Below are positions 1 to 12,660 of a stretch of 64,000 bases of DNA, piece after piece. The stretch is from positions 924,161 to 988,160 of the forward strand of contig SCFE01000030.1 of NCBI GenBank assembly GCA_004352715.1. Reading direction: 5' to 3'. Under the pieces are notes generated by a model. It was not told the origin of the DNA, made no database searches, and saw nothing but the letters and a program-made list of their open reading frames with translations. How positions within the stretch are numbered: the stretch's first letter is position 1; the number at the start of each line of letters is the position of its first letter. Origin of the DNA: Hofstenia miamia (Eukaryota > Xenacoelomorpha > Acoela). A program made the position numbers and the translations under genes.

Positions 1-720
1 CAAAATAAAATTTAAAATTGTTAGTTGCTCTTTATTTAAAACGTCACAAGAGTTATCAACAACTACAGTATAAATGTCTTGTTCATTGTTGAGTATACTG
101 TGCATTGCGTGCCCAACAAAATTGACAATGGGAAAATAAACTGAAAGTTTTGTATAGTAAAATATTGATAATCAAAATTTGTTTTCGAGGGTTCAAACTC
201 AAATATGGAGATACAAATGAAAGAGTTTGTAGATTTGAAATATTCGAAACTACAGAGAAGTGCTTATGAAAATGTGATTTGTGTTTAACGTAATTCCTGG
301 GTAGGTCCAATTGTTAATGGTTTGGTACAAGAACAATTTCATCAAAGATTTTATGGAGTGAATTAGAGATTTATATTTCAACTTTTGATTTTGAGGGGTG
401 TAAATATAGATTTACATCTTTGAAATGAAAAAATATATTGTTCAAATAAAGTTGAGTATTATAGGTGATCGAACCAATCAATAGAGGATGTCGTCAGCAT
501 ACTGTAACTGACAGTGGTTATGTATAGTATCAGGATGTTGTTTAATTTCTTATGTATTAAATTGTTTTGATCTACAGTATTGAAAATATACAACAGTTGG
601 AGTAAGGGGCCATTCCTTAGCTTAATGCCCTCTTGTGAACAGTAGAGCTTCCTTTGATTTGTTTGAAACACTGTCTGTTTCACTAAAGGTCCAAACAGTC
701 TTTTCCACAGCAGTGTTGAG
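1..720. other. AT-rich non-coding DNA
   Basis: I see no gene here. The short open frames are interrupted, have no recognisable domain and match the base composition of the surrounding DNA. Confidence 0.6.
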
Positions 721-901
721 CAGTAGCGTACACATTGGGGGGGGGGGGGGGGGGGAATGTCCCCNTTGCCAAAAGTGATTTTGACTGGCTAAATCAAGAA
801 ATGCTCGGCAAAAAATGGAAAATTTAAAATCTAAGGTCGTGAAATGCATTTCTAGGGCATGATTAGTGTATCCCCGTCAGAAAATCCTGCGTACGCCCCT
901 T
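721..901. mobile_element. hAT-type MITE, 181 bp, with 8-bp target duplication
   Basis: The left end reads CAGTAGCGTAC and the right end, reverse-complemented, reads AAGGGGCGTACGC, so the ends are imperfect inverted repeats of the CAG-N-GGCGTA type common in hAT elements. The flanks GTGTTGAG (713-720) and GTATTGAG (902-909) match at 7 of 8 bases, as expected for an aged hAT target duplication. The interior has a G homopolymer from about 739 and one N at about 765. No transposase is encoded, so it would depend on an enzyme made elsewhere. Confidence 0.7.
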
Positions 902-1044
902 GTATTGAGTTATATAGTTTAGTATTATATAAAAAAAATTTCGTCCTAAAGATATGTGCTACATATTTTGTTTCTGATCTGATTTCAAAGAATGTAATGA
1001 CTAAACACTATTGTAAACTTCGTGCAAATCGTGGTAATCCCAGA

Positions 1045-1355
1045 TAGTGTTCTGCGGCCACGGCTTGACCGTATTCACTGCGAACGGCCGGCTGCGGCCA
1101 AAGATACCGGCTAAAGTTCATTTCTGAAAGTACTAATTTGCAATTCGATTAGACATTCTTTCACATTGAAGTCTAAGGATGATTGATTTATGATGTCTAT
1201 ATGATGAACTATGGGCATGTGACATTGACAACTACAGTACTACACTTAGTAATAGTAGTGCTCACGGTTGACGGCCGGCTACGATTAAAGCCTTACAATC
1301 AAGTGCTGGCTGATTCCAAAAATTTATAGTGCACGGCTTTGGGCGCAAAGCACTA
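1045..1355. mobile_element. hAT-type MITE of the TGCGGC family, copy 1
   Basis: The ends TAGTGTTCTGCGGCC and (reverse complement of the right end) TAGTGCTTTGCGCCC match at about 12 of 15 positions. The flanks ATCCCAGA (1037-1044) and ATCCCAAC (1356-1363) match at 6 of 8 bases, consistent with an old 8-bp duplication. Both ends carry clustered GGCCG/CGGC words that stand out from the AT-rich surroundings. The related copy at 18147-18464 shares the terminal TAGT-N-TTTTGCGGC pattern. It is non-coding. Confidence 0.65.
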
Positions 1356-1363
1356 ATCCCAAC

Positions 1364-4300
1364 CTTTTGATTAGTAGAACTACCCTGTATCAAAATAATT
1401 TATTTAATCAGCAACCAAATATCAAAATTTGCAGAAGTAGCAGTAGCCTATATCAGTTGGTTACAATAATTGCTGTGATGTTGAATTTATAAAATATGTT
1501 TTTTTGCATATACCTTAAGAATGTATATCTAGATAAAGAATGTATTATAAAGAATTTTGACGTCTGTCACTATTTATGGTAAATATTTATATTAACATAA
1601 TTGGTGTAAAGGAGTAAATTCAGCATTAAGATGAAAAATTCTTAGGCCCAGTTGAGATAGAGTCAAATTGCGCGATCTAAACATATTTGCTACAAAACTA
1701 ATTTCGATACCAAATTAATTAAATATACACTTAAACATTTTCTTTTAACGGGGGATATTAAGAAAATTTTGATGATGTTTATTAGTGTTGTCAAGTTTGG
1801 CCGCTTTGGCTGTTTAGAGGTATACAGTCTGCGGACTTTGTAGTGTTAAACATCCGATATTTTTTTTCAGGCTGCCTCGCCAATATGTGTATAACTATAC
1901 ATTCTATGTAATGTATAAGTCATTCACAGTAACGAGATGTTTCCCGTTAAAGGTTATCCGCCTATTTTGTCAACTAGCTGACAAATCTTGCATGGAAACA
2001 CCCGTTGTTCTGGTGGCCAAACGAATATTTTTTACGAACCAAAAAGTCAATTATTTCAAATGCATAGTTATTTTATAGACCATTATTTTCTTGGAAGCAC
2101 CGCAATGATTCAATGTGCAAATTTGCGGATACTCTTCAAGTGAAAATTTACACTGAATTTTCACTTATTGTATGAACGTAGAATAAACAAAAATCAACGT
2201 GGCAAATCAACGCGTTGTTTCCAATAAAATACTTATCAACAGCGCAATTAAAGATCTTGAATCATTAAAAATATTCTCGGCATCAGTAGTAGGATCAACT
2301 GAAGTGTTCATCTCAATGAAAGAACGCAACCTCCCCAATAAAATAATTTAATATTTTTGACGTTTTTGACTACTGCAAAATCAGATAACCTATTGGCCAA
2401 TTTAATGAGTACGTTGCAATTTCGTTGCCAGCAATTTGACGAGAATACTCAATTCCATTATATGTTCGTTTTTATTACTGCAATAAAAGTAGAACACTTC
2501 CAATGAATGTAGCTGGCAACATCTTATACTAGAAGCTTGAGATGATCATATTTTAACTTCTTTGTACAGTTTAACATTGGTAGATATTTTATTTACTAAT
2601 GCAGATATCGTTGTATGGTGGGTTTTAGTTGTTTCAATGACATCGAAGAAGACAAGCTTTAACACTCCAGAAGTTATCCGGTACTGAATCTACCTTGGAC
2701 ATCAGAACATTCATCAACTGTAATAGATATGTTCACAATCCATTTCATTCTGTAGATAGACCTCCCATAAATTGCCGTTTAGCCTCGCGAAATAAAAATT
2801 GAAAGGGGAGGTAATTATCTAGCCTGGCGTCTTTTCCGAAATGGGATTTAATTTTTTATGCTATTTGAAGAAAGATTTACCTTGCATTGTCAGCAATAAA
2901 TATCTCGAGCTCAAATTTGACAAAATATTTTTATCAAAGGATTAATCTTGGCATTGTGAATTCAATCTCTTGTTGAGTTTTTATCCCATATTTAGTTTTC
3001 ATTTTATGGGTCCGTAATATTTGCCTAAAATTATCTTGCTGAATATACATAGTATGTAAATTATAACAAAAATAAATTGTCAAATTTAACAAGGATATTT
3101 TTTGCCCGCACAGAATACTGTGAACATTTAAGTGTAATTGGTAAAGTATATGTAGGTCTATAGGCCTACATTAAAATCAGTTATGCACACAAGCAGGCAG
3201 GGATGGAAGCTGGGTGATTTTTTTCGGAAGCCTCGATTTACAAATAAATAGTCTAGATCCTTTCAAGTTGCTAAAAATGCAGTATGTAATAATACGCTGA
3301 AAGATGTAATTATTCGGAATGGTTTCAAATTTAGTGTTTGATTTGTTGAAATAAGTGTGATTATTCATGGTCAAGTAGAATTATAGTTGGGTCATAGATT
3401 ATCGCATTGTGAATTGAAAATACGATTTTGCTAAAGATTTGGTTTGAATTCGTACAAATTATAGCATTCTTATGTGAATTCAAGGTTATTTCTCCTATAA
3501 AAATAAATTTACCCAAATAAGGCTTGCATTACATTTTTAGCTAAATCTAGCCAACCGTCAGTCCAGGCTAGGTTCAAATTTTGCAAGCAGGTATGAACGT
3601 TTTAGTTTTAAATTTTTGTTAAGCATTTATTTATTTAATCCGCCTCATTAGTATCCACACTATATTTTCAGTGGGTTTTTTTTATAAAAATTGCCAATTT
3701 TTTTAAATTAACACTATTAAGTGCTAAAACGTAAGGCCATAAACTTGACTTAATCGTTTTCAAATGTTGAGCAACGGGTTTAATAGGAGCTTTAAACATC
3801 TCATTCCTTTATTATATGAACAGTGGTTGGATTTCCAACACATCAAACTATGATAATCAGTACCGAACATTCAGAACGATTCAGCTCCCAAAAATATAGA
3901 GGATCCAATACGTAAGAAACACATTTCCATAGAGGTTCTGCTTTATTACATTCGTTCTCCGTTTGTTTGCTGCTTATCTTTTGTTATTTAAGGAAAAACT
4001 TATCAGAATTCATGCGTGCATTGAATTTGATTAAAAGTTAATTCTGAATACATGATGGATTCCTTAATTTTAAAATTGAACTTGTCTTACAGCCCGAATT
4101 TAACAAGTATTCACAGAAAAAACTTTAATTGTTTTAAAGTTCTATATCAAAACAAGGGATTTGTGCAATGATATCAATCGAATAGCTTGCTACCAAACTT
4201 GAAAACTGAATCCCAGTTGTACAGTTGGCACATATGCAAGACGAAATAGATAATTAAAAAAATGATAAATTGAAAAAGTTAAACGATTCCCATTCCTTAC

Positions 4301-7300
4301 CTTCAATATTATTACTAGAGCCATCATCTTTTTGACCTAAATAACAAAAAATGACAAATTAACTAAGAAATTTTGACCTTATATTGACCTAATAATAAGT
4401 TTAAAAAGACTTTAAACTGAGCATGGATTTCTTAAAATCTTGACTATAAATATAATGTTTAATGTTTTCAACAAAAAATGACGATCCTTTACTAAAAATT
4501 TTCAGAGCCGCCAAAACCTTTGCTCAAGAATGGCTTTAATAAGCATTTTTACAAAAAAATTAGAAATTTCATAAATGAATAGTCAATCTTAGCCTTATTT
4601 TGAACTAAAAGTGAAATTGTGACGTAAAATATTTTTTAATTTTTCAACCTTACAACCATACTAAAGATTTGCAAAATTCGCTTTTTTCATGTCTAACTCA
4701 ATTTTACAATTTTTTGGCATTGACATTTACGCGCCAAACATGTTGTTTTGCAAATTTTTCTATCTAAATCTTGAAAATTATTGTCACTACATGATGCTAG
4801 CATTCATTTTTAAGTTGAGAGAAGTTGAACTAATTTAAGGTCTTTTTAAGATAAATATTTTTCTAATCTGAATTTCTTGAACCAACCCGCTGTTGACGGC
4901 AATGTTACTTAACTCATATCTTACAAATAGAGGTGGCGATTAATGTTAACCCGGGCCGTAACCAGCAAACAAATTATACTGCTTGTGTGCGCGTGGATTG
5001 CGGATTTACCTGGAAACGCTGTTTGACTATCTTGAATTGAGATGTGCCTATATTAATCACGTGCACTCGTAGTGTAATGCAAAAAGATAAAAATAGGAGA
5101 ATTATAATATGGAAGTTGCCAGACATGATACGCATATCTCAGTGGGTGTCCATATTCATAACTGGGATACAACAGCGATGCGAATCCTGTGATATAAAGC
5201 AAGCATGCTATATTTTATTGATCACGAAATTGGTGATGCGTTAACACCAAATTTGCACACTCGTCAATACTAATATAAAAAAATCCAATAGTTTTGAAAA
5301 ACTTCAATTTATTTTTGTAACTAAGAACAGTTTGAAACAAGTCTTAATGGAACGTAATTTTTGCGTTGTGTAACATTTCCAATTACCAATATAGAGCAAA
5401 ATTGTCAAATTACATTAAAATGCATATTAAATGTGATTACAAGGTTTCCAATTATAGATCAAGCAGATCGTGATCTGGTCGGAAATAATATTTTTGTTGC
5501 CTTGAAATCATTATTCTGTCTCGTGTATGCCTTCTTGTGATTGTATTCATTGTATTATCCAAATGCATATGTTCTGTATGCTTGATACGGACTTAAGTAG
5601 AGTCGTTGTATCAAGTATTACGCTCAAGCAGTCATCTAAATTGGATAATTTTACTGTCGATGGATTATACGGAGAGGTAGTAGCTTATACAAGGGACACA
5701 TATGCACGGCACCCCTTCAGATTTCAACATTGTTTTTCGCTTAAAATATTATCTGTCAAAAATTTTATAAATTAATACCTATTGTGATAATATGCATTTT
5801 AAGGGTGAAATGCATGCTACATACCCATAAACATTTCATAAATATATTCTCTTGGAAAAGTTTTCGTTTAAAATATTGCTAAATTTTATTGGAATTTTTT
5901 GCAAATTCACTTATTCAATTTCTCGTTGGCAACACTGTATACAATTTGTTGTGTTCCTACATAAAATTATTAAAACATCTCAAACGTATATGTCATGCTC
6001 TATGTTCATGGCGAATTTACAGGATGGAATCTACTCATGGGCGAATAGATCTACTTGTCGAATCTGACCGTTTTTTAAAAAACTTATCATTTCGTAAATA
6101 CTTCCTCAATTTGACAGCTATTAATAAGCTTAATTTATGTGAGCCGACCCTAGAATTTAAATTGCTAGGCCCTATTTTAGTCCTAAGTAATATTTTTCGG
6201 CCTTAAATATAAACAATTTTAAACGCCTTTCTATTCTTACAAAATTATATTTTACAAAATAAGCAAAATTTTGAAACTTAAAATAAAATTTCGGACCTTA
6301 GCCGGTCTTAGGGCCAGGCCACCCTATTTACATTTCTGAAGTGAGCCCTTTCGAGTTGTTGTATAATAATTTTTAACGACTTTTTTAATAATAAATTTCA
6401 TGTTTCTTACTTAAGTTTATCATGTAAATATACTTTTTTCGTCAAACGTTTTTGTAGGCGAAAACCGCATTTTTTAAACCTACACCCTTTTCCTTTCCAC
6501 ATACACAGGATAAGACTTTAACTCAAATATTGGTTTTGGACTAAACAGAAATATATAGTTGTGTAAAGTGGAAAAAGGGAAAAATAGTTTTTTTATATAA
6601 TATAGGAGTGAAAAAACCCATTTATTTGCCTAGTTACTAGAATTATCCCTCCCTTATTTAATATCTTGATCTGCTTTTTATATCTTAACGTCTCCCACTT
6701 GGATTGATTTAAACAAATTCCTTAGCAAATTTATTTTCAGAATTTGTTTATCAGCATTTTTCGATTGTATTTCATCAATCATCGCTGCAGTAAATATATG
6801 TGCCGCAATGGTCACCCACTGTACACATATCACTATATACAAACATAATATCATTATTATAGATTATATTGTTAAATTATCATTTTAAGAAAACCATATA
6901 TTGTTATTTCAATGCATTAGAAGGAAAATATTTAACAAAAGCAATTCAAAATTATGAAGACTTAATCTATTACTCTTAATTGATGTCCACAAATTTGGCA
7001 TGAATTAGCATGAGTTAAAGTAGTCTGACATAAACTGTCGATGTAAAAATATATTAGGTCTAATATATTGGGCATTCCTCAGGCCCCTTTCTATTCGATT
7101 TGGGCTTTTAGAGTTCTTCAGGCCTGAGGGAGCGAGTATTTTCTCCACTCTTATCTAACTCTCAATTACGTTATGATGTTAAATCGAAGCTTTACACAAA
7201 TGTTCTTCATATGAGCACTATTAATTTGTTCACACATCTAATATAAAAATGTAGGGATTTTTTATATAATATAATATTGGTTTTAACAATTAGAAATGAT

Positions 7301-7785
7301 TTGAATTTATTAGAATTCATTTCTAGGCGCAGTCCTGGAAAATATTGGAGGGGGCGGTTCAATATTTTTTTTCTAGAATTATAAAACTATTATTTATTTA
7401 CAAGTTATACAAAATATAATCATGTTTTGTAAAGATTTCTTAATCAAGGAAGGCCGGAAAATTTTTTTGAAAAAATTTGTTTTGAACGTTATGAAAATCA
7501 CTAAAAATGTATAGATTTTCACAATTTTAAAGATAAAAGATGCGCAGTTTTATTAAAAAAGTGACGTGGCCTTCCCCCTAAAATTATAATAAAAAATGTT
7601 TGCAAAAATTTAAATGTTTGTTTTTAAATACGCATGGAATTTTATCAAGTTTGGAAGATAATTTTTGCGATTTGTTCAATCGTAATTTCATAGCAAACTT
7701 TCTACCGAAAAAGTATGAAATGAAAAATGAATTTTGAAAAATTTTGCAATTAGGTTTAGTCAACAAAATGTTCCCTGGAGGAGAC
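1364..7785. other. gene-free AT-rich DNA
   Basis: No exon, RNA gene or intact mobile element was recognised over about 6.4 kb. Open frames are all short and without domains. The stretch 6140-6330, with GGCCCTA and CTTAGGGCC words in opposite orientation, may be a decayed short inverted-repeat element, but its ends cannot be fixed. Confidence 0.55.
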
Positions 7786-8017
7786 CGGGGTACAGTGGAT
7801 CACAAAAATGCAAGTCTAAACAGTGTGAATGTTTATGACATTTTATTACTGCTCCAATGTTTATATCAATAGTCATGGTCAAAATTGTGCTACCCTTTAA
7901 TGAATTGACACTACAGTACATAATAATGAACTTAGGCATGTTGTCATATTTTCTGTTTACTGATTCACCGTAGAAAATTATTAAGATTCATTGTGCCCCT
8001 TGATCCACTGTGCCCGA
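7786..8017. mobile_element. short terminal-inverted-repeat element, family uncertain
   Basis: The left word CGGGGTACAGTGGATCA (7786-7802) is matched at 14 of 17 positions by the reverse complement of the right end (TCGGGCACAGTGGATCA, read back from about 8017 to 8001). The interior is AT-rich and non-coding. No convincing target duplication is visible, so the superfamily is not assigned. The exact outer limits may lie a few bases further out. Confidence 0.5.
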
Positions 8018-8137
8018 ATCACCCCACTTCTTCGAAGTGGTTCTGTCAAAGTACAAAAATACATTGTTTTAAATGTTTTTGTAAATAGTGCATTTTTTGC
8101 CAATTATACATTCCAGGGTTTCGATTTCGATGACGTC

Positions 8138-8520
8138 CATTGTTGAGTGCCATGCTTTATATCGTGCGTGTCGTGTTTGCGCCATGCCCGTGCCCTTTTT
8201 ACAGAAAATTTGGTGCCCGTGCCGTGTTCATGCTCATATTAAATAGGTATGAAATATATTTCGTTTGATTTTCTAAATCTATTAATATGCATATTACAAT
8301 CATCGAACGTTTTGTTTCTTGAACAATTTGTTAAAGTATTGAAAATATGTGCCGCGAAAAACATTTCATTCATACAGGTTTAATCTAAATGGCCTTTTAA
8401 TTCAGCGAACAATTTAGAGATTTTCGTGCCTTGCCCTGCCGTGCTGTGCCTTGCTCGTGTCCCACTGCGTCCTTTCGTGTCGTGCTCGTGCCCAAAAATC
8501 AAGCCACAGTTCCGAAACTG
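8138..8520. mobile_element. hAT-type MITE with GTGCC-rich ends
   Basis: The element is flanked by a perfect 8-bp duplication, ATGACGTC, at 8130-8137 and 8521-8528. The termini start CATTGTTG and (reverse complement) CAGTTTCG. Both subterminal regions are packed with CGTGC/GTGCC words (for example 8162-8200 and 8428-8493), while the middle is AT-rich. It has no coding capacity. The 8-bp duplication and CA..TG ends point to hAT. The GTGCC arrays are a variant of the layout seen in the GAGCC elements at 17032 and 27832. Confidence 0.7.
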
Positions 8521-8528
8521 ATGACGTC

Positions 8529-10169
8529 AATTTCACTTTAAATTTAAATATTTCATTTTGCTAGTTTTGGTCGAAGCTATAGTTAAATATGGCAAACACT
8601 TCAGCGTACAGCGTAGCAAGCAGAAGATTGAAGTCGAGTGTACAGGCCTGTGTGCGCTTTTAATTGAAGCTGTTTCTTGCTTTGATAAGGTTTCCATAAG
8701 TAGGGAATTTCATAATATAAAGCAATTCCATATAAATTATTGAGTATCGGAAGAAATTAATGTTTTTTAAAGTGTCTATTTCAAGCGAATTAATTAATAG
8801 GATGCGCGTATTGATTTTCTTGTTTTGTAAAAATGCACTTTCCAACGTTTTTCGCTCTGTCAAGCTTTATACGATTTTAAGCTCATATTACAAATTGCGT
8901 GTAGAAAGCCTATTTCATTGGTTTCCAACAATTTCATTGGACAATGTCAAGCCAAAATAGTGTAGAACTGTTATTTTATAATTGCCTCTTGGCATTTGTA
9001 ACCAATAAATTATCGCAAACAGCTGTTTGATTTTATTGTTAGTTAGATTGTCGTTTGAATAGGCATAGATTTAGCGCTGTCAAACGTACATCGATGCGGA
9101 ATAAATAGAAATATGTCATCCTTCAACGTCCATGAGGGAAGGAATTTTATCACAGTGCTTCTACAAAGGTCACATTGCCATCAACGATCACGACAGCCTT
9201 TTGTTTACCTGAACTACACATTTGAAACAGGGGCGTATCCATATCTAGGATAACTTATTGACATGACAATGTGCGAAAAAAATATTGAACATTTGCTTAC
9301 TACAATGGGACATACAAATCTTTTCATTCCGTTAAATATTATTAGAATAAATTTTTGGGGAATATTTATTTTTCCCGCACCTAAACCCAAGTATTATTGC
9401 GTAGCGCAACATTTACCTCTACACCCATTTATTATTTGTAATTTTCCCCGATTATTTAGTTGGGGTGTGTCTGGAGTTCTCTAAATAAGCACCTGGTTTG
9501 AAGCAGGATTGTTAAATTCGAAGGCCAAAGCACTATTTGTTATAGTTATTAATGGGAATTATGATATTATGATATCTTATCTCTTTGGTGGTGCAAATTT
9601 AAATCTAAGACATTAAGTAAGCTAAAAAAATAAAAGTTTTATGATGAAAGTTCTTTTTGATCTTCAGTTTTCTTAACATCGAAAAGCATCATTCAGCACT
9701 AGCATCCTGACATAATTGAATAGCCGTACATTTACATGTAATAAAAATTAATACCTTAGATGTTGGAAGTTCTTTCGAATGTTATTGCATATTATGAGGA
9801 TACTTTTTAGTTGATTCAGCAGCTCTACGTTTTAAATATATGTGGATGTACCATAGATCTCTTTGATATGTACTACCTAAATTCTAGCCTTTACGATGTT
9901 TACATTCTGATATATTAACAGATTTCCTTCTCATGTGCATAATTCAAGTTTAATTAATGTTATTTCTTAAGCAATTGCTTTTTCTACAAAATTGTTTTCA
10001 GTGACTTTATTTAATTGTAAATTTTTGTCTGACTTCCTCTGTTCTTAATTTTGCTTAAAAACAGTGTTTTCTAAAAATATTTCTTGAGAAATTTCCACGT
10101 AATCAAAATGTGTTTTAAGTACTTGTATATATTCTTTGAAATCGTCCTTGATTAAAATTAAATATTAAT
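8529..10169. other. gene-free DNA with one hAT-like end
   Basis: No gene was recognised. At about 9226 the word CAGGGGCGTATCC looks like a hAT-type terminus, but no partner end or target duplication was found, so it is either solo or decayed. Confidence 0.45.
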
Positions 10170-10768
10170 AATCAAGTGTTTCATTAATCTTGTGGATTAA
10201 ACAGTCAGCAAATCTAGCGCGTGTGTGTCCTAATAGGGTGCCATGGTCACAGCACTGCGAGCCCAACATTTTGCCTATCAAGGTGTGAACGAGCTCAAAT
10301 TCTGTCAACCAGAAAAAGTACGGCATTAGCCAAAATTATTGGTTCACACAAAAGTGGAATTAGCGTAATAACTAAAAAGAAAAAGAAGGTAAGGCACGGA
10401 ACAAGCCTACACAAATGAAAGCTCGCGAGCACGAGCCTGGATTTGACCCCAACAGGGCCCTACATTGAGTGATTGATTGGTATTGGTAAACTATTATCTA
10501 GAATAAACTTCAGACATACTTCTAGTAAATCAATTGGAATGCTTGTCAAATAAATATAAACAACATTTATTATTTCCTATTTTCAATTAATTTTAAAATC
10601 TTCCATAAGTACAAGAATAATTTATGCAAAATTAATTCTAAATCTGTACTATTTGAAAACCACGTCTGTTAATTTAATGATTTTGTTTTAAAAACACATT
10701 TTACATTCAATCAAATTATAAATAATTTGCTGACTGTTTAATCCACAAGATTAATGAAACACTTGATT
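10170..10768. mobile_element. element with perfect 43-bp inverted repeats
   Basis: Bases 10171-10213 and 10725-10767 are exact reverse complements of each other over 43 bp, and 10170/10768 extends this to 44. The 511-bp interior is somewhat richer in G and C than its surroundings. It contains a short forward frame (10221-10418) whose end, rich in Lys after STALAKIIGSHKSGISVI, weakly recalls the helix-turn-helix of Tc1/mariner transposases. Perfect long arms suggest a recent, non-autonomous DNA transposon or a fold-back element. The superfamily is not settled. Confidence 0.6.
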
Positions 10769-11890
10769 TATTCATGACCTTAAATCTTTAATTTTTTTTA
10801 GTTTAATAAAACTCCTTGAATTGTAGTTTTTTAAATAAATTTAGAGTTCATCTACGATTTCGCAACAGCTGTAGTCAATGATGCAATCATAAATTATTTC
10901 TGTTTGATACATTTATTTCATCTTTTGAAATAAAGAAAATTTATATCTACGCAAATTTATTGGATTTTCATGACATCACCAACAACGATAGTTTCTCCTT
11001 TAGCATAGAAACTGAAATCCAAAGTTTTTAAATAAGAAACAAACGGCAAGATCTGAGTTTGTGACAAAGTTAAATGTCTTATTTTACATTGATTACACTT
11101 TTTATCTCCAATGTAACTTTAGACTAACTATGTTGTAGAAACTACCTGGTAAATATATTGAATGAAGATGTATGTTATGCATTCAAATCATCGACGTACT
11201 AATGAATTAATATAATACATAATGAATTTTATAAATTGGCAAAAATCTTTCAAAAACTGTGCTAGTAAAAAATCAATTTATATAATTGTTGGGGATACAT
11301 CCACCACCCGTGAACTTATAGTGGCAACAATGCCTGTATTTGTGATGTGATAGGATATATTAGAATAAGTAAATAGTTAATACGCATCGTCTCGTTCAAT
11401 TACGAACAATGTTCAAATAGAAAGCAATGTCTTCAGGGGCGGATCTAGAAATTTCTGATGGGGGGGGNGTGGATGAAAATCCATTTAGTTACTGCTCACG
11501 CTCTTTTCAATTAACTAATGAATTAGACCTTAGTGTAAATAAGTACTGAGTTGATGGCCGCCACTAACACAATGAAAGTTTAATAATTCGCACATGCTGA
11601 GATTAAAATGCTCAACTTGAACATTGAGTTATTTTACGGTTGCGTCAAAAAGGTCGGAACCCTACAATATATTACTATTTATTGCTTTAATTTCCGTTAT
11701 TATAATCCTATCAGTAGTTTGGTTCTTGTTTATAACCTCACATGTTGTTTTACAGCTGTTAAAGCTGGCAAGCACATCCCTAATATGACCCATGAGGCAA
11801 TGATACCCATGGAGTCTATGGACAAAGATCCTAATGATATTTCTCTCAACCTCTGACTAGCAAAGAGTTCAATAACACGCATCCTTTTTG
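10769..11890. other. gene-free DNA with a hAT-like terminus at 11434
   Basis: No gene was recognised. CAGGGGCGGATCTAG starts at 11434 and is followed by a G-run with one N at about 11468. This is the usual look of a hAT MITE left end, but no right end was paired with it. Confidence 0.4.
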
Positions 11891-11899
11891 CAGTTACTA

Positions 11900-12660
11900 A
11901 AGAAGGAAGAATCACATGTAAGAAAAGCCCGCCCGTCTCTCAAAGCATCCAGCACTGACAAGCCGATGTTGATACTGCTGTTCCAACCAACCCTAGGTTG
12001 ACAGCTTTTGAATTGAGGGGTAATGGAGGGTTGGAAGTGAGACTAACTTCGGATCTGCTGAACGAATTTTAAACAAGTATAGTATTTATTAAAGAATCGC
12101 AACAAAGAAACATTTACTAGCCAATAAGCAAAGATTTAATCCACTTCGACTTTTAGACTTTGCAGAGCGCAGATGAAGACCTCACCAGAAGACACTGAAC
12201 ACATAGTATTCAGTGATGAATCGAAGTTCGAACTTATTCCTCAGTTTACGATGTATGCCAGCAGACCACAAAGACGCAAAACAAGGTTGGATTATCAATA
12301 TTTAAAAAGACTATCCAATTTTGGGGTGACAGGCTTCATTAAGCGGCAGTGAAAGTTAATCCAATTTGAAAGAAACTTCTGTAATCAGTATTATATTCAT
12401 TTACTTGACAGAAAAATTCACCTTGATTTAGTTTCTCATGGAATTTTCCACAGGACAGTGCTCCAGTGCACATTTCATGTGTAACAAAGCAATATATGGA
12501 GGGTTTGACATAGCCCTCCTTGCAGATTAGCTTTTCCAAAGCCCAGATCTCAATTAATTTAAGCATATGTGAGCGCAAGTTAAAATAGAAATCTAATAAA
12601 GCAACGGCTAGAGAACTTAACGAACTTTTGACGTTTGTGGAGTCAACAATTTAATTAAAA
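11900..12660 (+). pseudogene. Tc1-like transposase relic
   Basis: A decayed transposase of the Tc1/mariner (IS630) superfamily, with several stops and frameshifts. About 12210-12240 encodes HIVFSDESKFEL, the block holding the first catalytic Asp. About 12450-12500 encodes a block like FPQDSAPVHISCVTKQYMEG, with the second catalytic Asp, matching the family pattern FQQDNAP.H....V. Further on, fragments resembling SPDLN and the ELK segment are broken by stops. Upstream (about 11890-12170) only weak similarity to the DNA-binding half is seen. No intact ends were found. The element cannot be active. Confidence 0.75.

Noticed and set aside
622-849. Minus-strand frame with a run of prolines
   Set aside because: The prolines come from a G homopolymer in a MITE, next to an N; not a gene.
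8138-8520. GTGCC-rich ends considered as tRNA- or CpG-island-like sequence
   Set aside because: No cloverleaf or promoter boxes; the perfect 8-bp flanking duplication explains it as a mobile element.
11608-11856. 82-residue forward frame
   Set aside because: No recognisable motif and no splice sites; it lies just upstream of the Tc1 relic and is not part of it.
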